A stretch of 64,000 bases of DNA from Zerene cesonia (GCF_012273895.1 NC_052122.1:9672001-9736000), one strand, 5' to 3'. Counted from the stretch's first letter, positions 27,801 through 38,002 are shown. Notes: a model not told the origin generated them from the letters alone. A program made the numbers and translations.

Positions 27801-29377
27801 ATGTTTTGTTTTATTACCTGAATACCTATCTAATTATTCGATTATCAACAATAAATTCCATATAACCCAAATCCCTATATTTCAATCTATCAAAAATTTT
27901 ATAAATCAAAATTCTAAATAAAATTTCCATCTAAATTCACGGAATATACTTGAGATGGCGCAATTGATTCCTTATTTAATCAACATCTATAGATCTTGCA
28001 TTATAAATAGCACCATAACCCTATTCCTATTGACGTTTCTAATACAACTTCTGTTGGATATCTTTGGCGCGGATATATAGCTATACTAATATTGATACAG
28101 AAGTAGGGCAGTGAAGGTTCTATACGTGGGATGCATTGACGTAAGCTAGGTTGAATTGAAAATATGACTCAATAACTGCGTAATAATTTAAACTTTCTCG
28201 TAGGGTATGTGATGATGCTTAAGGAGTATAGTACAAACATTAAATATTCATATTAATAGTAACTGATATGGTTTTTATTAAATCAAATCAAATTATTAAT
28301 ATAAAGATGTAACGACTTCATGAACGTTCGTTCTTTAGTATCTATTAATGATAAATGATAACGCTTACAATTGCCAAATTGCATCAAAATTCTGTCATCA
28401 TTTCAAAAAAGAAGTCCCAATTCAAAAGTGACACTAGTTTTCTAAATCTGTTCCAACAAAACCAAGTCTAGATATATAGTACAATAAATATAGTACAAAA
28501 TTCCATCGCTTAAATATATAAATAATCTAATACACGAAGATTCGAAAGCTCCATAATGCGATAAAGACAAGCAAACGCAGCATTATTATTATCGTAGACT
28601 GGTACGTGACTGCACCAAGTGTTGGTGATTCAATTTTAATATCATAAAATCCCTGGAACAGTGTAAGTATTTGCAATGTAAACTGCAGCCTCTCGAAGGT
28701 TATCGACAGCTCTTAACGGCTCGGACCAGGATTGCATCGAATGAATTCTCTGAGCTGGCGTCTAATCCAGTTAAATTAACCACGAATTACATTATTCTAA
28801 GAGCGCTTTTAGCATATTTCGAGTTATGTAAAGATTCTTCAGATGCTCAACTATAATTACATGAGATTCCAAATTAGTAAAGCTTATAGATTAATATTTT
28901 GATTAAAAAAATATAGGTAATTCCGGTCAAGAGTATTAAGTTACATTACTAAAGAATATGTATAGAATATATTGCTTTTGAGAGTTCAATCCGGTGCATA
29001 TCATCATAACATGCACCTAAAAATAGCCCAACATTTTTTGTATAACTCACGGAAAGACTTCTGCTGTTAACAACAACTGGATCCGGATAAGTCGATTTTC
29101 TTCTACTTAAAATTATAATGATTGTTATTAACCATGGTTAACCAATTTATTTCAGTTATCACCAACCGCTAAGATAGACCGGTGGTTCTCCCTTCTGCCA
29201 ACCACAGCTACTCTATCCCGTCCAGAAAGCGGTTTTGTATCAGGAGTAGAGGACACAGACACGGCGCTGGCTGAAGCCAGGAACCTTCTCCTGCAGCTCG
29301 GCGTAAAAAAGAAACGTCGGCTTTTGCCGCGGTTTACCAGAAGAAAGATCTTAGTCAATAAACACACTATGCTTTAA
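6716..29377 (+). CDS. NOS1AP: NOS1AP/CAPON orthologue (adaptor protein), 3' portion, six exons with two alternative C-termini
   Basis: Adaptor with an N-terminal PTB domain and a coiled-coil middle; in mammals it binds nNOS and Scribble-type scaffolds in the cytoplasm. Exons seen: 6716-6869, 13152-13300, 20730-20960, 21739-21873, 23759-24586 (stop), plus 29156-29377 if the internal donor at 24521 is used. Every junction keeps one reading frame: phase 1 after the first exon, phase 0 afterwards. The first exon reads SQAMRIVRTVGQAFEVCHKM, which I recognise as the end of the CAPON PTB domain. The third reads QHQLQLLKERLEQQ...AAVAQLMLLRDQLAAE and the fourth HQLLVHNKELLEHIAALV, both close to the mammalian CAPON coiled coil. 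Most of the PTB domain is not visible and should lie upstream of position 1. The in-window part is 498 residues (short end) or 550 (long end). The human C-terminal region is not recognisable here. Confidence 0.9.
7496..7553. repeat. 58-base near-perfect palindrome (hairpin)
   Basis: Two 28-base arms flank a 2-base centre (gt, 7524-7525). The inner 16 bases (aaccaatagaaactat) pair perfectly, and the full arms differ at two positions. It lies in the NOS1AP intron in AT-rich DNA. It may be a MITE relic or a cruciform-forming site. Confidence 0.75.
8067..8278 (+). repeat. Interspersed repeat, family with 'aatgcgaaagttt' end
   Basis: Plus-oriented copy: 'gccccgcggtttcacccgcg', then 'aatatcgggataaaaagtag', 'cagctgtctacgtaccaaat', 'attgcaatcggttaagtagt', ending 'tttcgcatttataatattag'. 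Close to the copy at 60117-60322. Confidence 0.7.
11440..11885. other. GC-rich block of unknown origin in NOS1AP intron
   Basis: Clearly richer in GC than its surroundings (for example 'gtccgcgaccccctcggcgg', 'ccgcctcgtcggtccggacg'), with an 83-codon open frame (11642-11893) that matches nothing I know. Its end (11831-11872, gacgcgtggtatgatgctgc...) resembles the repeated unit in the element at 3700-4061. Probably an old mobile-element fragment. Confidence 0.35.
13152..13300 (+). CDS. NOS1AP: NOS1AP exon: linker
   Basis: Acceptor 'gacttcttag' and donor 'CCG|gtaagc'. Two bases complete the alanine codon split from the previous exon, and 49 further codons stay open. It codes an acidic/Ala-rich stretch, then KTLDLLPPPPKKESRRVPP, a proline- and basic-rich segment. 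I do not recognise this part in the mammalian protein, so membership rests on phase match and order. Confidence 0.75.
13373..13575 (-). repeat. Interspersed repeat sharing the LINE tail ('gcctgatggtaagcg')
   Basis: 'cttcgcctgatggtaagcgt' followed by 'gaccgcccatgaacgttcgc' is the reverse complement of the tail at 22835-23120 and 34640-34830. It starts about 70 bases after the NOS1AP exon 13152-13300. The open frames on its minus strand are repeat-derived. Confidence 0.55.
16140..16270 (-). repeat. Reverse copy of the 'cccactgctgggacac' repeat
   Basis: 'ggtctgtgtcccagcagtgg' and 'ggcctgaacaattataggag' are the reverse complement of the block at 5440-5600. It is followed by an atg/atc microsatellite at 16250-16275. 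Confidence 0.6.
16845..17181 (+). other. Decayed ORF, possibly transposon-derived
   Basis: Two overlapping + frames are open (16845-17090 and 16969-17181). Text such as LNALICDKVAAHLYNKLIHL in one frame and MEALSTVLLAVGITKAIYQE in the other suggests a single ancestral coding sequence broken by a frameshift. No family was recognised; it lies in the NOS1AP intron. Confidence 0.2.
20016..20130 (+). repeat. Interspersed repeat with 'accgacttccaaaaacgaaa' end
   Basis: 'ttaaccgacttccaaaaacg', then 'ggaggttctatgttcttcgg' and a T-run. Fragments of the same family are at 6563-6691, 30336-30436 and 45596-45640. Confidence 0.45.
20730..20960 (+). CDS. NOS1AP: NOS1AP exon: coiled-coil first half
   Basis: Acceptor 'cttacattcacag', donor 'CAG|gtatcc', 77 codons in phase 0. 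An acidic linker is followed by a Gln/Leu-rich coiled coil (LSAQHQLQLLKERLEQQAQ, then RAAVAQLMLLRDQLAAEQAA). Mammalian CAPON has a very similar run (HHQMQLLQQLLQQ...QVAVAQVHLLKDQLAAEAAA). An open frame continues 5' of the acceptor to an ATG at 20688, but the splice site and phase favour the exon start given. Confidence 0.93.
21739..21873 (+). CDS. NOS1AP: NOS1AP exon: coiled-coil second half
   Basis: Acceptor 'aaattttaaag', donor 'CAG|gtattt', 45 codons in phase 0. Codes ARTHQLLVHNKELLEHIAAL and then a charged tail. This matches the mammalian CAPON stretch ARVHQLLLQNKDMLQHISLL in order and spacing. Confidence 0.93.
22835..23125 (+). repeat. Interspersed repeat with LINE-type tail
   Basis: Starts near 'tgtcgaacacgcttcgacag' and runs through 'ttccttatcccttacctgtt' to 'gctcatgggcggtgacgatc' and 'gaaccagctcagttacacgg'. 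The region at 45770-45930 carries the same 'cacgcttcgaca' and 'aaatagtagcatg' blocks. No intact ORF. It sits in the NOS1AP intron before the last common exon. Confidence 0.5.
23759..24586 (+). CDS. NOS1AP: NOS1AP exon: low-complexity C-terminal region, short-form stop
   Basis: Acceptor 'caaatctctag'; open for 275 codons to TAA at 24584-24586. The protein is Asn/Ser/Gln-rich and probably disordered (SSMNDDALINFIAQNTKKNQ...), with a more ordered hydrophobic stretch GRVRLIVPVSPSES near codon 200. If the internal donor AAG|gtacca at 24521 is not used, the protein ends NRSEMMTALRSQWTRHTTK. The two antisense open frames here are shadows. Poly(A)-signal candidates AATAAA lie at 25098 and 25104, about 510 bases past the stop. 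Confidence 0.85.
   Translation, partial: AKTAGANDTSKSEAMCNGNSSMNDDALINFIAQNTKKNQNLDNNNIHLSPYCLTPTSPEKRNGPSSAPNFGSMSNDQIQSYLISKFQDMACNDTDAKFNNNQQFYQNCNAFPNIPPLTNHLSNSDISSLLNHQLYNSKSSDEIGALAQAMSIGHSQNSLYSTSQPSTSKDSSPDGLSSDDGAAFIMPLSHNGTLTATGEDGRVRLIVPVSPSESTSDVADAQASANEPFGATLNVPGADQLAPGAPITRSTSEKVPNRSEMMTALRSQWTRHTTK
24587..29155 (+). other. 3' UTR of the short NOS1AP form and intron of the long form
   Basis: Very AT-rich, including (ta)n runs near 25000. The imperfect hairpin at 26781-26812 (acctattta...taaataggt) is small. A 61-codon frame at 28671-28856 lacks an ATG and a recognisable product. No supported exon until 29156. Confidence 0.5.
25098..25109 (+). terminator. Candidate poly(A) signals for the short NOS1AP form
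   Basis: Two overlapping AATAAA hexamers (25098 and 25104) lie about 510 bases after the stop at 24586, in AT-rich 3' UTR-like sequence. Other AT-rich hexamers exist nearby, so the exact end is uncertain. Confidence 0.4.
29156..29377 (+). CDS. NOS1AP: NOS1AP alternative last exon (long form)
   Basis: A strong acceptor (accaatttatttcag) opens a 73-codon frame to TAA at 29375-29377. It joins in phase 0 to the donor inside the previous exon (AAG|gtacca, 24520/24521). It codes LSPTAKIDRWFSLLPTTATL, then an acidic stretch with SGFVSGVEDTDTALAEARNL, then a very basic tail (KKKRRLLPRFTRRK) and the terminus NKHTML. Thr at -2 and Leu at 0 fit a class I PDZ ligand, and the basic run could be a nuclear-localisation signal. 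Human CAPON also ends in a PDZ ligand. Assignment to this gene is inferred from phase, strand and position; a separate gene cannot be excluded. Confidence 0.65.
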   Translation, partial: LSPTAKIDRWFSLLPTTATLSRPESGFVSGVEDTDTALAEARNLLLQLGVKKKRRLLPRFTRRKILVNKHTML

Positions 29378-30335
29378 TTGTTCTGTCATAGCTTATGATT
29401 CAATTGTAATGTAAATTAGTTGACATGGTGGATAGTATAAGTTTCATAGGCTGTACAATAATTGTGTTTCTGCAGTAACTATGACAACGTACAAATATGA
29501 GCTATGTCCAGTTAATTTTTTGATTAAATGTTGAAATTATCCTAAATCGGTACACGCACGATATTCGAAATTACAAAAACTTACAGAAATAAGCACTTAT
29601 TGTTGTTAAAGAATAAACTGCTTCGAAACAAAAGTGAAACCACCTTCAAGAACTGAAAAATAAATTCGAGTTGATTTCGGTGCTTCTTACTAAATGTTCT
29701 TATTAAATTAAAAGGGTAAAATATGAAGGCAATATGAGAAAGAGACAATACGAGATTGAGAACCTCTTATTCTGATTTAAAACAGAAATCGATTTTTTTT
29801 TTTACTAAAATGGATAAAAGAATTTGTAGGAATTATTTATACCATACTTGTAGCAGAGTATCGTTTATGCGCCACGGTTAAGATAAAAACTCTTGATTAT
29901 TTGCTATGGATTTCATCATCAGCGTTTCCCGAAGGAAATTCCCAATTGAATCATGAATAACCAACAGAAACAGTACTAATTCCAGGAGAAACAGTCTATT
30001 TGGGAGTTTCTCGCAATTGAATCTGGATACCGTCATCTGATTCTGACCTGGTGTTATTACGAGCATCTGTGAAGATAGCGTTAAACACAAAATAATTTTA
30101 TAAAGCGGGTCAGATGCCTTCAAGTAAAACTTAGTAACAAAGAAAAGTAAAACTTGAAGACGAATTAACGTTTCTTTTTTTTATAAAAGGCAAATTAATT
30201 TATACCGATTTTTTTTTTTGTTTATACTACAGGGAATGATCTCGTAAGATTGCATAGGCATGGCATAAACAAATCTGCGTACACTAATCATAATAATTTA
30301 ATGTTGACCAGAATTCAAACAATGATTTTTTTCGT

Positions 30336-30436
30336 CATATAAAAATAACCATAAAAATCAGTTCACTCAGTAAAAAGCTGTGAGGCAACAGACACAAAAA
30401 CATGCAGTCAAACCTCCTTTTTTGAAGTCGACTGTA
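30336..30436 (-). repeat. Interspersed repeat fragment
   Basis: 'ataaaaatcagttcactcag' and 'taaaaagctgtgaggcaaca' with 'aaacctccttttttgaagtc' match the block order at 6563-6691. Confidence 0.4.
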
Positions 30437-33400
30437 AATTAAATCATCGTAAAGTCGAACCAATTTAGTGTTGCTGCATTTAGCCTTTGAAATTGAGATC
30501 AACATTTTATTTAGCAAAATATCCGATCCGGCGATGCCAGTCAAAGTGTCAATAATGATAGCGCTCGCAGCAATGTTGAACTTTGTTTTACTTCAGCTAC
30601 GTTTCCCATTTAACCGTGACTTGAAAGATTAAAACAGCATTCGCTCGGGATAGAAATACATTTTCAAGGACATTTTACTTCCGATATTACAGACCATAGA
30701 CTTTCGAGGGAAACAGATAAATTCTAAGCTTGTCAGTTTCGTGCCTACAAGCGCAGAGCCCATATGACCACAATAATATGGGTATATATATAAATACTCT
30801 AATTTGTAATTATTATTGGCCATTACGTTGTTTAAAAAGATCCTAAGTAATTACGTTTCGCATTAAATCCAATTTAAATATATTATTAAAGTTCGGCATT
30901 TTACAATATTCCATATCATACCTAAAAGAATATAGATCTCTGTAAATATTACGTTTTAGAAGAACACATCCAATGAAATTACCCTTATCAGTATGAGGTA
31001 ATCTATTTAAAAACAATATTATACAACATATACTTCAATACCGTCCTATTCATATTATTAAATCTGTTAGATTAAAGACCCTTGTCAATAATTTGTTCTA
31101 TCCGGCGCTCCTCTGTCAAGATTTTCATGTAAATAATATGATTTTTTGATACTAAATGTTGCTTAAGCTCGTATGCAAAGCGAAGTAAATTTAATTAAAA
31201 ACATCTGGTAATGTCAATACAATGACTCTTTTTATTATATATATATATTTATTATACTCCTTTTAATAAAATTATCAATAATGTCGAATATCGTGCATCT
31301 TTATTAGTAGTGCAATTTTAATCATCTCAGTAGAATAAGTTAGCTTTATATTAACAAAGTATTATTTCCGTTACTAGTAAGTTAGTATTTTATAGGAAAT
31401 TTTCTTGGCCATATATATTTTTACTTCGATAGATTATAATCTACCGAAATATATGCAGTAAATTATAAGTAATAAGCCGAAAAATCTAATGAAATAACGT
31501 GAAGTTATGGCTCTAATGAAAACGTTCATGCGATCCAGAAAACCACTAGAAGAGTTCGCTAAGTATGTGGTCAGAAAGTTTATCAAAAAACTGTCTCATT
31601 CTGAGATTATTTTTTACGCTTTCATTGTTTAGCTTGACTATACTACTTCGACTTGTATTTCTTCTATTCCTAATCTGTAACAATTCCGTCCGTTTTAATT
31701 TATATTAGTCTGAAATGTGAACAAATATTTAAGTAAACCTTTAAACTTTAGTAAGTAGGATATATTTTTTTTCAATAATCTTTTGTTAAGCCTTCTCAAT
31801 TAAAATCTTATTATATTGTTGGTTTATATAAGCGATCTCTTGTGTGCTAATAGTATAATATGTAATGTGTAGTAATAATTATTTGTTCAAACTGTAAGTT
31901 ATTCTATAGACTAAATTAATACTTATAAAAAAATTATTCACTGGGAATATGACATTTAATAAGACATTGGTGACATTTAATATGACATTTCATAAGACAT
32001 GGTTCATTTACGAAATATAGTTATTTTTTCTAATAATTATGAATATTATAAAATTTTATCCGTTGTGGAACTCCTTACTATCTTTATTCTTACTTTTTAG
32101 CATTTCTTTGAATTTCTTTATCATTGCAATGGAGCAATTTAATTGATTATTAGTATGATTTTTGAGCCTGACGATAGTTCGGACGCTAAAGAGTGTTGTA
32201 CACTACCTTTTATCACGGTGAAACATCTCATTTCTATGGGAATTTGTACTTTGACTTGAGAGGCGAAGCTGTGGACGGAAAGGTATCTGTTTCACATTAT
32301 GTGAACAATTAAATATTCCTAGTACTTGTATTTTAAGTCGTTGGCATACAGCAACCAAATATACAATAATAGTGCTGGATTCCTCGTTATTTAAGATTTA
32401 ATTGTATAATTTTATCTCTTAATTATTTTTATTTATTATTGTAAGTGTTATTATTAACGATTAAGTTGGTAATACAAATTTGGATTGTAAGTTGTGTACT
32501 GTAGCGTCTTTCGTTTCGTACTGACTAAGATTGATATATATTGAAGGTTATATATCTTTAAATTAGTAGTAATCATTTATTATCATAGATACATGATGCC
32601 CATGTAACGGTAATAAGTTTTTAAACTGAACATGTTACGAATTAGGAAGAACAGCATTTTAAGACCCTATGACCAAAAATCTGGATTCAATGTCAATAGT
32701 TAGTTAAAAACATTCATATCATGCTTATCATACGCTTGATTAATAGTGGCAGGGCGCTTTGATAGTCTGGAATGTCAACATATAAATTAATCATATTTGT
32801 TCATAGCCTAGTTTAGTGTGATTAAAATAGTATACAGTTACTTTCAAAGAATTTATTAATTAAATTATTTCATACAGTATGTTAAAACAAGCTACTGCCA
32901 ATCAATTGAATAATTATGTTAATTGTCAAAGCAAATTCACCCTTGCAAAACTGAAAATATTTATTTTATTCACAGTACGCATTCTAATGTAATTTTATAG
33001 CTTCTAATCAATCGTCGTCTATTTTGACTTTTATAAAAAAAGTATTAAATTAACCCTATAACTTTAAAAAGGGTGTGGAAAAACTATATTTTCTCGCCTG
33101 AAAATGTGGTGAGAAAAATGGTAAAAGTTTATTCATGATTGGTGTGAGAACATCATTCGCCTCACCTCGATATTTTCACGTTATAGTTAGGCAGTGACGT
33201 GTAAATGTGATTTATCTCGTGGCTTATATAATGCAGAAACTCAGCGACGTAATAAAGTAAAAATCACAGTGATTTGAAACGTGATTTATTTTATTGCGTT
33301 AGTGACAAATGTAGTGATATTTATTGGGACGATTCTTATTTTTTAGTTATTATGTTTGAAAATAGGATATTTTCTATATCCCTTTAAATGTGTCTTTAAA

Positions 33401-34599
33401 ATTTTCCGTTTCTGTTATCGCTATATACCTATGCTTCATAATTATCAATAGAATTTCTGATGAATCTCTCTGGCATTACACGCGACGTTAATAGAGTAGA
33501 TGAAATGTGCATTAGCTCGTCTAGACAGCTATTTTCTGCTTTAAACCGAAAATTGGGATGACCTAAAAATTTTGGCTTCGAGCTAGGTCAGAATATGAAC
33601 CCTCTAAGATAATTCTAAGACTACAAACTTTATTGTGAGAATCCTAATTGGCTGATGATTAAGTTCTAGACCTAGATTATGAAGAGTACGACATTAGTTA
33701 AGACAATTATAGTGCCATAATTTTCATCTCTTCTGGTGCTTTTTAGTTGATCAATATTAAATTATCAAGGCATAATCATTCCTATATTTAAAATAGACAT
33801 GTATGTAAAATTATGGGCAAAATCTTTTACATTAACTCCGAGAAGCCGGGTAAATCAATTATATTATTATAATTATATCTATAGTCGAAACAGAGGGAAA
33901 GTTTTCTTCTGCCCCTTGCATGTTTTTGTTTATAGCTAATATTATATATACGAATAAAGCAAACAGCATGAGCCTTATTCGAATACTTAAACGTAAAGAA
34001 AATGCGACTAAGAAGCAATTTGGCTTTTCGGGCATTGTTTATCATTGCCTGCACAATAATTTGTAATTTTTTGATTTTTTGACATTGATTTAAGTATGTA
34101 AAGTATTATATTAGAGCTGTGGTTATCGTCACAAAGTAACCGTTAAAAATGGATTTCTGTTATTCCATATTGCATTTTGTTAGCTATAAGTAACTGATTA
34201 AGGTATTGATAATAATTTGTGAGTGCTCGAAATGACTGATAACTTTTATTGATATTGTGTTCGTAAAGTTTTTAAGCTAAATAAAGTTAGTACAACAAGA
34301 CCTGGATTGTTTTATTATTTATTTTTTATAATTCATCCGTCTGGCTTAGTATAGCAACATTTCATCAGATTTGTTTTTTCCTTTAGGTACTTTTTAAACT
34401 GATAAATACACTTCTGAAATATTCGAGTAAATATTAAACTCATATAGTAATATTGACAAGTCAATATAAATATAAAAGTCATATAATACATATTCAGCTA
34501 CAGAGTTTGTTTGTTACGCGCTAATCCATTTTAAAATTATTTCCGTTGCATGTGTGTGTGATCACCCATATTTGAGTGTGAGTATAGAGGACGCTTTGC

Positions 34600-34835
34600 C
34601 ACGGAATGGACCCGCATAGAACGCAACATGAAATATGCTACTGTGTTTCGTTCGGTGAGTTGGGAAGTCGGAGACCCGTATCCCCTTCCTTTTCTCCCGT
34701 CGTCGATTCTTTCCTTATCCTGTACCCGTTAAAAACGTGCAACTCATTTGCAGCAGCCATAGCTCTGCAAATATTATTGGTTCATGGTGATCGTAAACAT
34801 CATCCATGCCACCAGCTTAGTTGCTCGCTATTACA
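34600..34835 (+). repeat. Interspersed repeat with LINE-type tail
   Basis: 'ctttccttatcctgtacccg', 'gcaactcatttgcagcagcc', 'tggttcatggtgatcgtaaa' and 'ccaccagcttagttgctcgc' follow the same order as 22835-23125. The ATG frame at 34606-34851 is repeat-derived. Confidence 0.45.
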
Positions 34836-35659
34836 TAAGAAAATAATGTGAATTATTAATCTGTTGTTTCTTCTTTGCAAGTGTGATTATAGTATATAGT
34901 GTAACGGCTGTATCAATATATATAGTATTGGAGAAATCAATAAGTCAGATGCAGGAGTAAAGAACTAATGTATATTAAGTACCTACATATTCATAACAAC
35001 AAAGCCTGCTTTGTTTTCACGAAAACTCTGTTCAGCATAATTATTAATTACTGCTAACTTGGAGAATGTGACACACAACTGAAATGAATGCTATACTGGT
35101 TATATGCTACCGCACGTCTATTATGGCACTTGACAGTTGCATGAGTTGTATACGAATATATTATACGACAAATTCCGGGTTACGTCGTGAACATTTAATT
35201 AGTGGCTATTTCGATCAATGCTGTTCAGTTTGACATTGAAGTTTTGTTACATTGTGTGGTAATGAAATAGTTTTACCATTTACGTAGGTACAACTCTTTA
35301 ATCGAAAAAAGGAAGAAGATATTATCAATTGAACTTTTTTTCTTTTAACATCAGGACTTATGATAAATGAACTGATATTTATGATTATTATTTTTATTTT
35401 AATGATGGTGCCTCCTGTGTGTTCCCAAACATATTGGACAACTTCTTACAAGGTGGTTAAAGCAGAATAAGGTCATTTAGTTTTTATAAAAAAAATTTGT
35501 CGAGGATGTGTATGACATTCGTTTCAAGATTTTCGGTATCCAATACAGGCGAATTTTAATGGAAACCATTAAATATTTTTAAATATATAAAAACTCAATT
35601 AATACGTTATTCAACGTAAGTATTTACACATAGGTTAATTTCTTTTTATTTAATTTATG

Positions 35660-35740
35660 TGGAATTGGTGGGTCACCTGATGGTAAGCGCTACCACTGGC
35701 CTTGAATGGCCCAATTCGAAGCGAAGCTTGCTCCCACATT
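35660..35740 (-). repeat. Short fragment of the 'gcctgatggtaagcg' repeat
   Basis: 'ggtcacctgatggtaagcgc' followed by 'taccactggccttgaatgg' is a reverse-oriented fragment of the tail described at 22835-23125. Confidence 0.45.
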
Positions 35741-35948
35741 ACATATATATACGATATGATTACGACCTCTTTCATTTTGCTCAATATTTTATGTGTTGAA
35801 ATATACGTGTAAAACTCGATGACCGGCAAATACAGTTCTATTATAAAAAAATAGATGGTAACCACACATATGTACTCGCATGTACAGTGAACATCATTAC
35901 AATTTGTAAACCTGTTATTTTCCTAAACAATGTATGTCATTATGTCAG

Positions 35949-36093
35949 TCTCAACGACTGCGATAGACATAACGCACTGAACGACGTAGACAGGCACCAA
36001 GAATGGAACGTTGAAGAAATAACTTGTTTAGATTTGAAAAAGAATCTGTATTTTGATATATCTCTACAACCAAGACTTAGAGTAGACAGATAA
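35949..36093 (+). CDS. Candidate terminal exon of an unidentified gene
   Basis: After an acceptor-like 'gtatgtcattatgtcag', one base plus 48 codons (including the stop) stay open to TAA at 36091-36093. The peptide includes DVDRHQEWNVEEITCLDLKK and ends LQPRLRVDR, with mixed, protein-like composition. It would need a preceding exon that leaves two bases; none of the exons found in this window does so upstream on this strand. AATAAA occurs about 30 bases after the stop. The unspliced open frame begins at 35887. Confidence 0.25.
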
Positions 36094-37139
36094 TTTGAGA
36101 AGATACATAATAATGAATTAAACTAATAAACTGGCGTTATTTTTTTTTTATTTATTATCGCAACTTTATTTATTTCATTTGTTATAAACTGGAGTTAGTA
36201 TAATATCTGTATTTTTATTAAAATACGGTTTTATTTATGTAACTACATTTTATAAATATTCAATGGCTAATTTAAGGATTTATTTAAGTAGTATGTAAAT
36301 ATATTTTCTACACTCTTCTTAAATAAACTGTAAGAGTCCCAGCGCAATGTTCCTACAAAGTGATAGAACAAAGTTTAACTCGCTTGCCGTAATGCACTAA
36401 AATAATGTTTCGTAGAACATTTATTTCTTATAATCGATAGTGTATAATTTGTTCGCACATCACGTAGAATCCGCTTGGTATCCCTACGCGGTAATACACA
36501 GCACCACGAAGAATATCCTCCGTGTTTAAAGGATACTTTTTTAGAAATATTTCAATGAATTGTGAATTGACTCGGAGTCTAGGATCAAAATATTGTAAAA
36601 TCTGTCGCTACAAATGTTTGTCTTTTTTTGTTTTGTTGAATATTTTATTTATGTTTTTATATTTACGCACATCGTATTTTATGTATGCACTTTTTAGTTT
36701 CATATTCTACACCATCTAGAACTTAGACTTCTTCTCGCAAACTTTTCCTGTATCCTAAATAGACCATAAATAAATAAATTAACACTTTATTATATATTGC
36801 TATATTTATTATATTTTTCCTATTTGTAATACGGTACTTTGTACTTTGTATAATAATTTGGAAGGCTTGCGTGGGAATGCAGGTCCAACACGTAGAGGCC
36901 GTTTTGAGTTTTAATGTGTTGTGGTATACCAGCCGCAGCCCACTCATGACTGTATTATAGAGACACAGCCCTGTATCACACCTGTATGTCGTTAGCGGCA
37001 ATAGGTGAAATTGCGTCACTGGACTATAAACGACAATCACGCTGAGTCCAGAATCACGTATTATTATTGTTTATGAAAAGCGAAGAAGCTGGTAAATGCA
37101 AGGGATTAAACACATATCCTTATGGTCTGATTAATAATA

Positions 37140-37463
37140 GTGAGAGGAGTTGTTCAGACTTATACCTGCCGCGGAATTCCATCATCGCACCACCCGTCAT
37201 AAGGCTAAGTTTCACCCACATCACCTGGACCGCTGGCGCCCGAGTAGGTTCACTACAGTTCGCTTCTCGCGCCGCATTTTTCTTGCACAACCTTCTTATG
37301 GAATAGTCATTCATCGTCGTTGTTTCCGACAATTTATAATCCGGATAAATTCAAAAGATATATCTACCTCTTCACAAAGGCAACACCTTCACAAAGGTTC
37401 TTGTAAAGGCTCTTGGGCAGTGGTGATTGCTCGCTACCGGGAGAACCACTAGTTCTTTTGCCA
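37140..37463 (+). mobile_element. Decayed non-LTR retrotransposon (LINE) 3' end
   Basis: The + frame around 37150-37330 reads AEFHHRTTRHKAKFHPHHLD, then RFTTVRFSRRIFLA. This resembles the extreme C-terminus of lepidopteran LINE reverse-transcriptase proteins that I know from repeated genomic copies (HLW/TAGAREFTTVRFSRRFFLA-type). Frame shifts and stops show it is dead. It runs into the same tail (ggcagtggtgattgctcgct...) found in the short repeats at 22835 and 34600, which suggests those elements share its 3' end. Confidence 0.55.
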
Positions 37464-37925
37464 GCTTTTTTTAATTAAAAAAGTTAACCCCTTATCACTA
37501 CATAGTATAAAACAAAATCGCTTTCTCTATGTAAAAAAAATTACGTCGTCCATCATCGCGCTGCATCTTAATTTCAATTCATCCCCAAAACAACATTTTA
37601 ACATATTTATTACTTTGTAGGTTAAGCTAATCAATGCCAATAATTGAACTCATCCTTACTTGTTATAAATCCAATTGATGAAAAATCGTGCAGACAAGAG
37701 AGTATGGATTCATCATTAGGATTACGAATCATGTAGAGGCTACAGCGCTAAGGATTTATTTCTTAAGGAAATCACACTTACATTTCATACATCGGTCATT
37801 TTGTAATTGATGTTCCTAAAAAGGAACGAGTTTCTCAATTTGATTGTACTATTAATTTTGGTTTTATTCTTCGGTAACCGCGTGGGCTGTTAACCGATGG
37901 AGGTGATACTTTATGTGTTTGACAG

Positions 37926-38002
37926 GATGTTCTCAGAAAAATCTACTCCAGCTTGCAAAACGACGACCTTTTTTGAAGAAAACATTTATTCTTGATAGAG
38001 CG
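37926..38002 (+). CDS. Exon-like segment of unknown gene
   Basis: Bounded by an acceptor (ttatgtgtttgacag) and a perfect donor (GCG|gtaagt). In one frame it reads CSQKNLLQLAKRRPFLKKTF then ILDRA, needing one base from a previous exon and ending in phase 0. The basic Leu/Lys-rich text resembles the end of the alternative NOS1AP exon, but the phase does not fit that gene. It may be fortuitous. Confidence 0.2.

Larger units (their letters stand above)
29378..35948. other. Intergenic stretch
   Basis: AT-rich with repeat fragments (30336, 34600) and a (ta)n run near 31240. Small ATG frames (for example 31507-31632, 41 residues; 32155-32259, 34 residues) are open but short and unrecognised. I see nothing else. 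Confidence 0.4.

Noticed and set aside
31507..31632. 41-codon ATG frame (MALMKTFMRSRKPLEEFAKY...)
   Set aside because: Open and with plausible composition, but short, isolated and without homology or promoter/poly(A) context I can support.
32155..32259. 34-codon ATG frame (MIFEPDDSSDAKECCTLPF...)
   Set aside because: Too short to support; no splice or regulatory context, likely repeat-derived.
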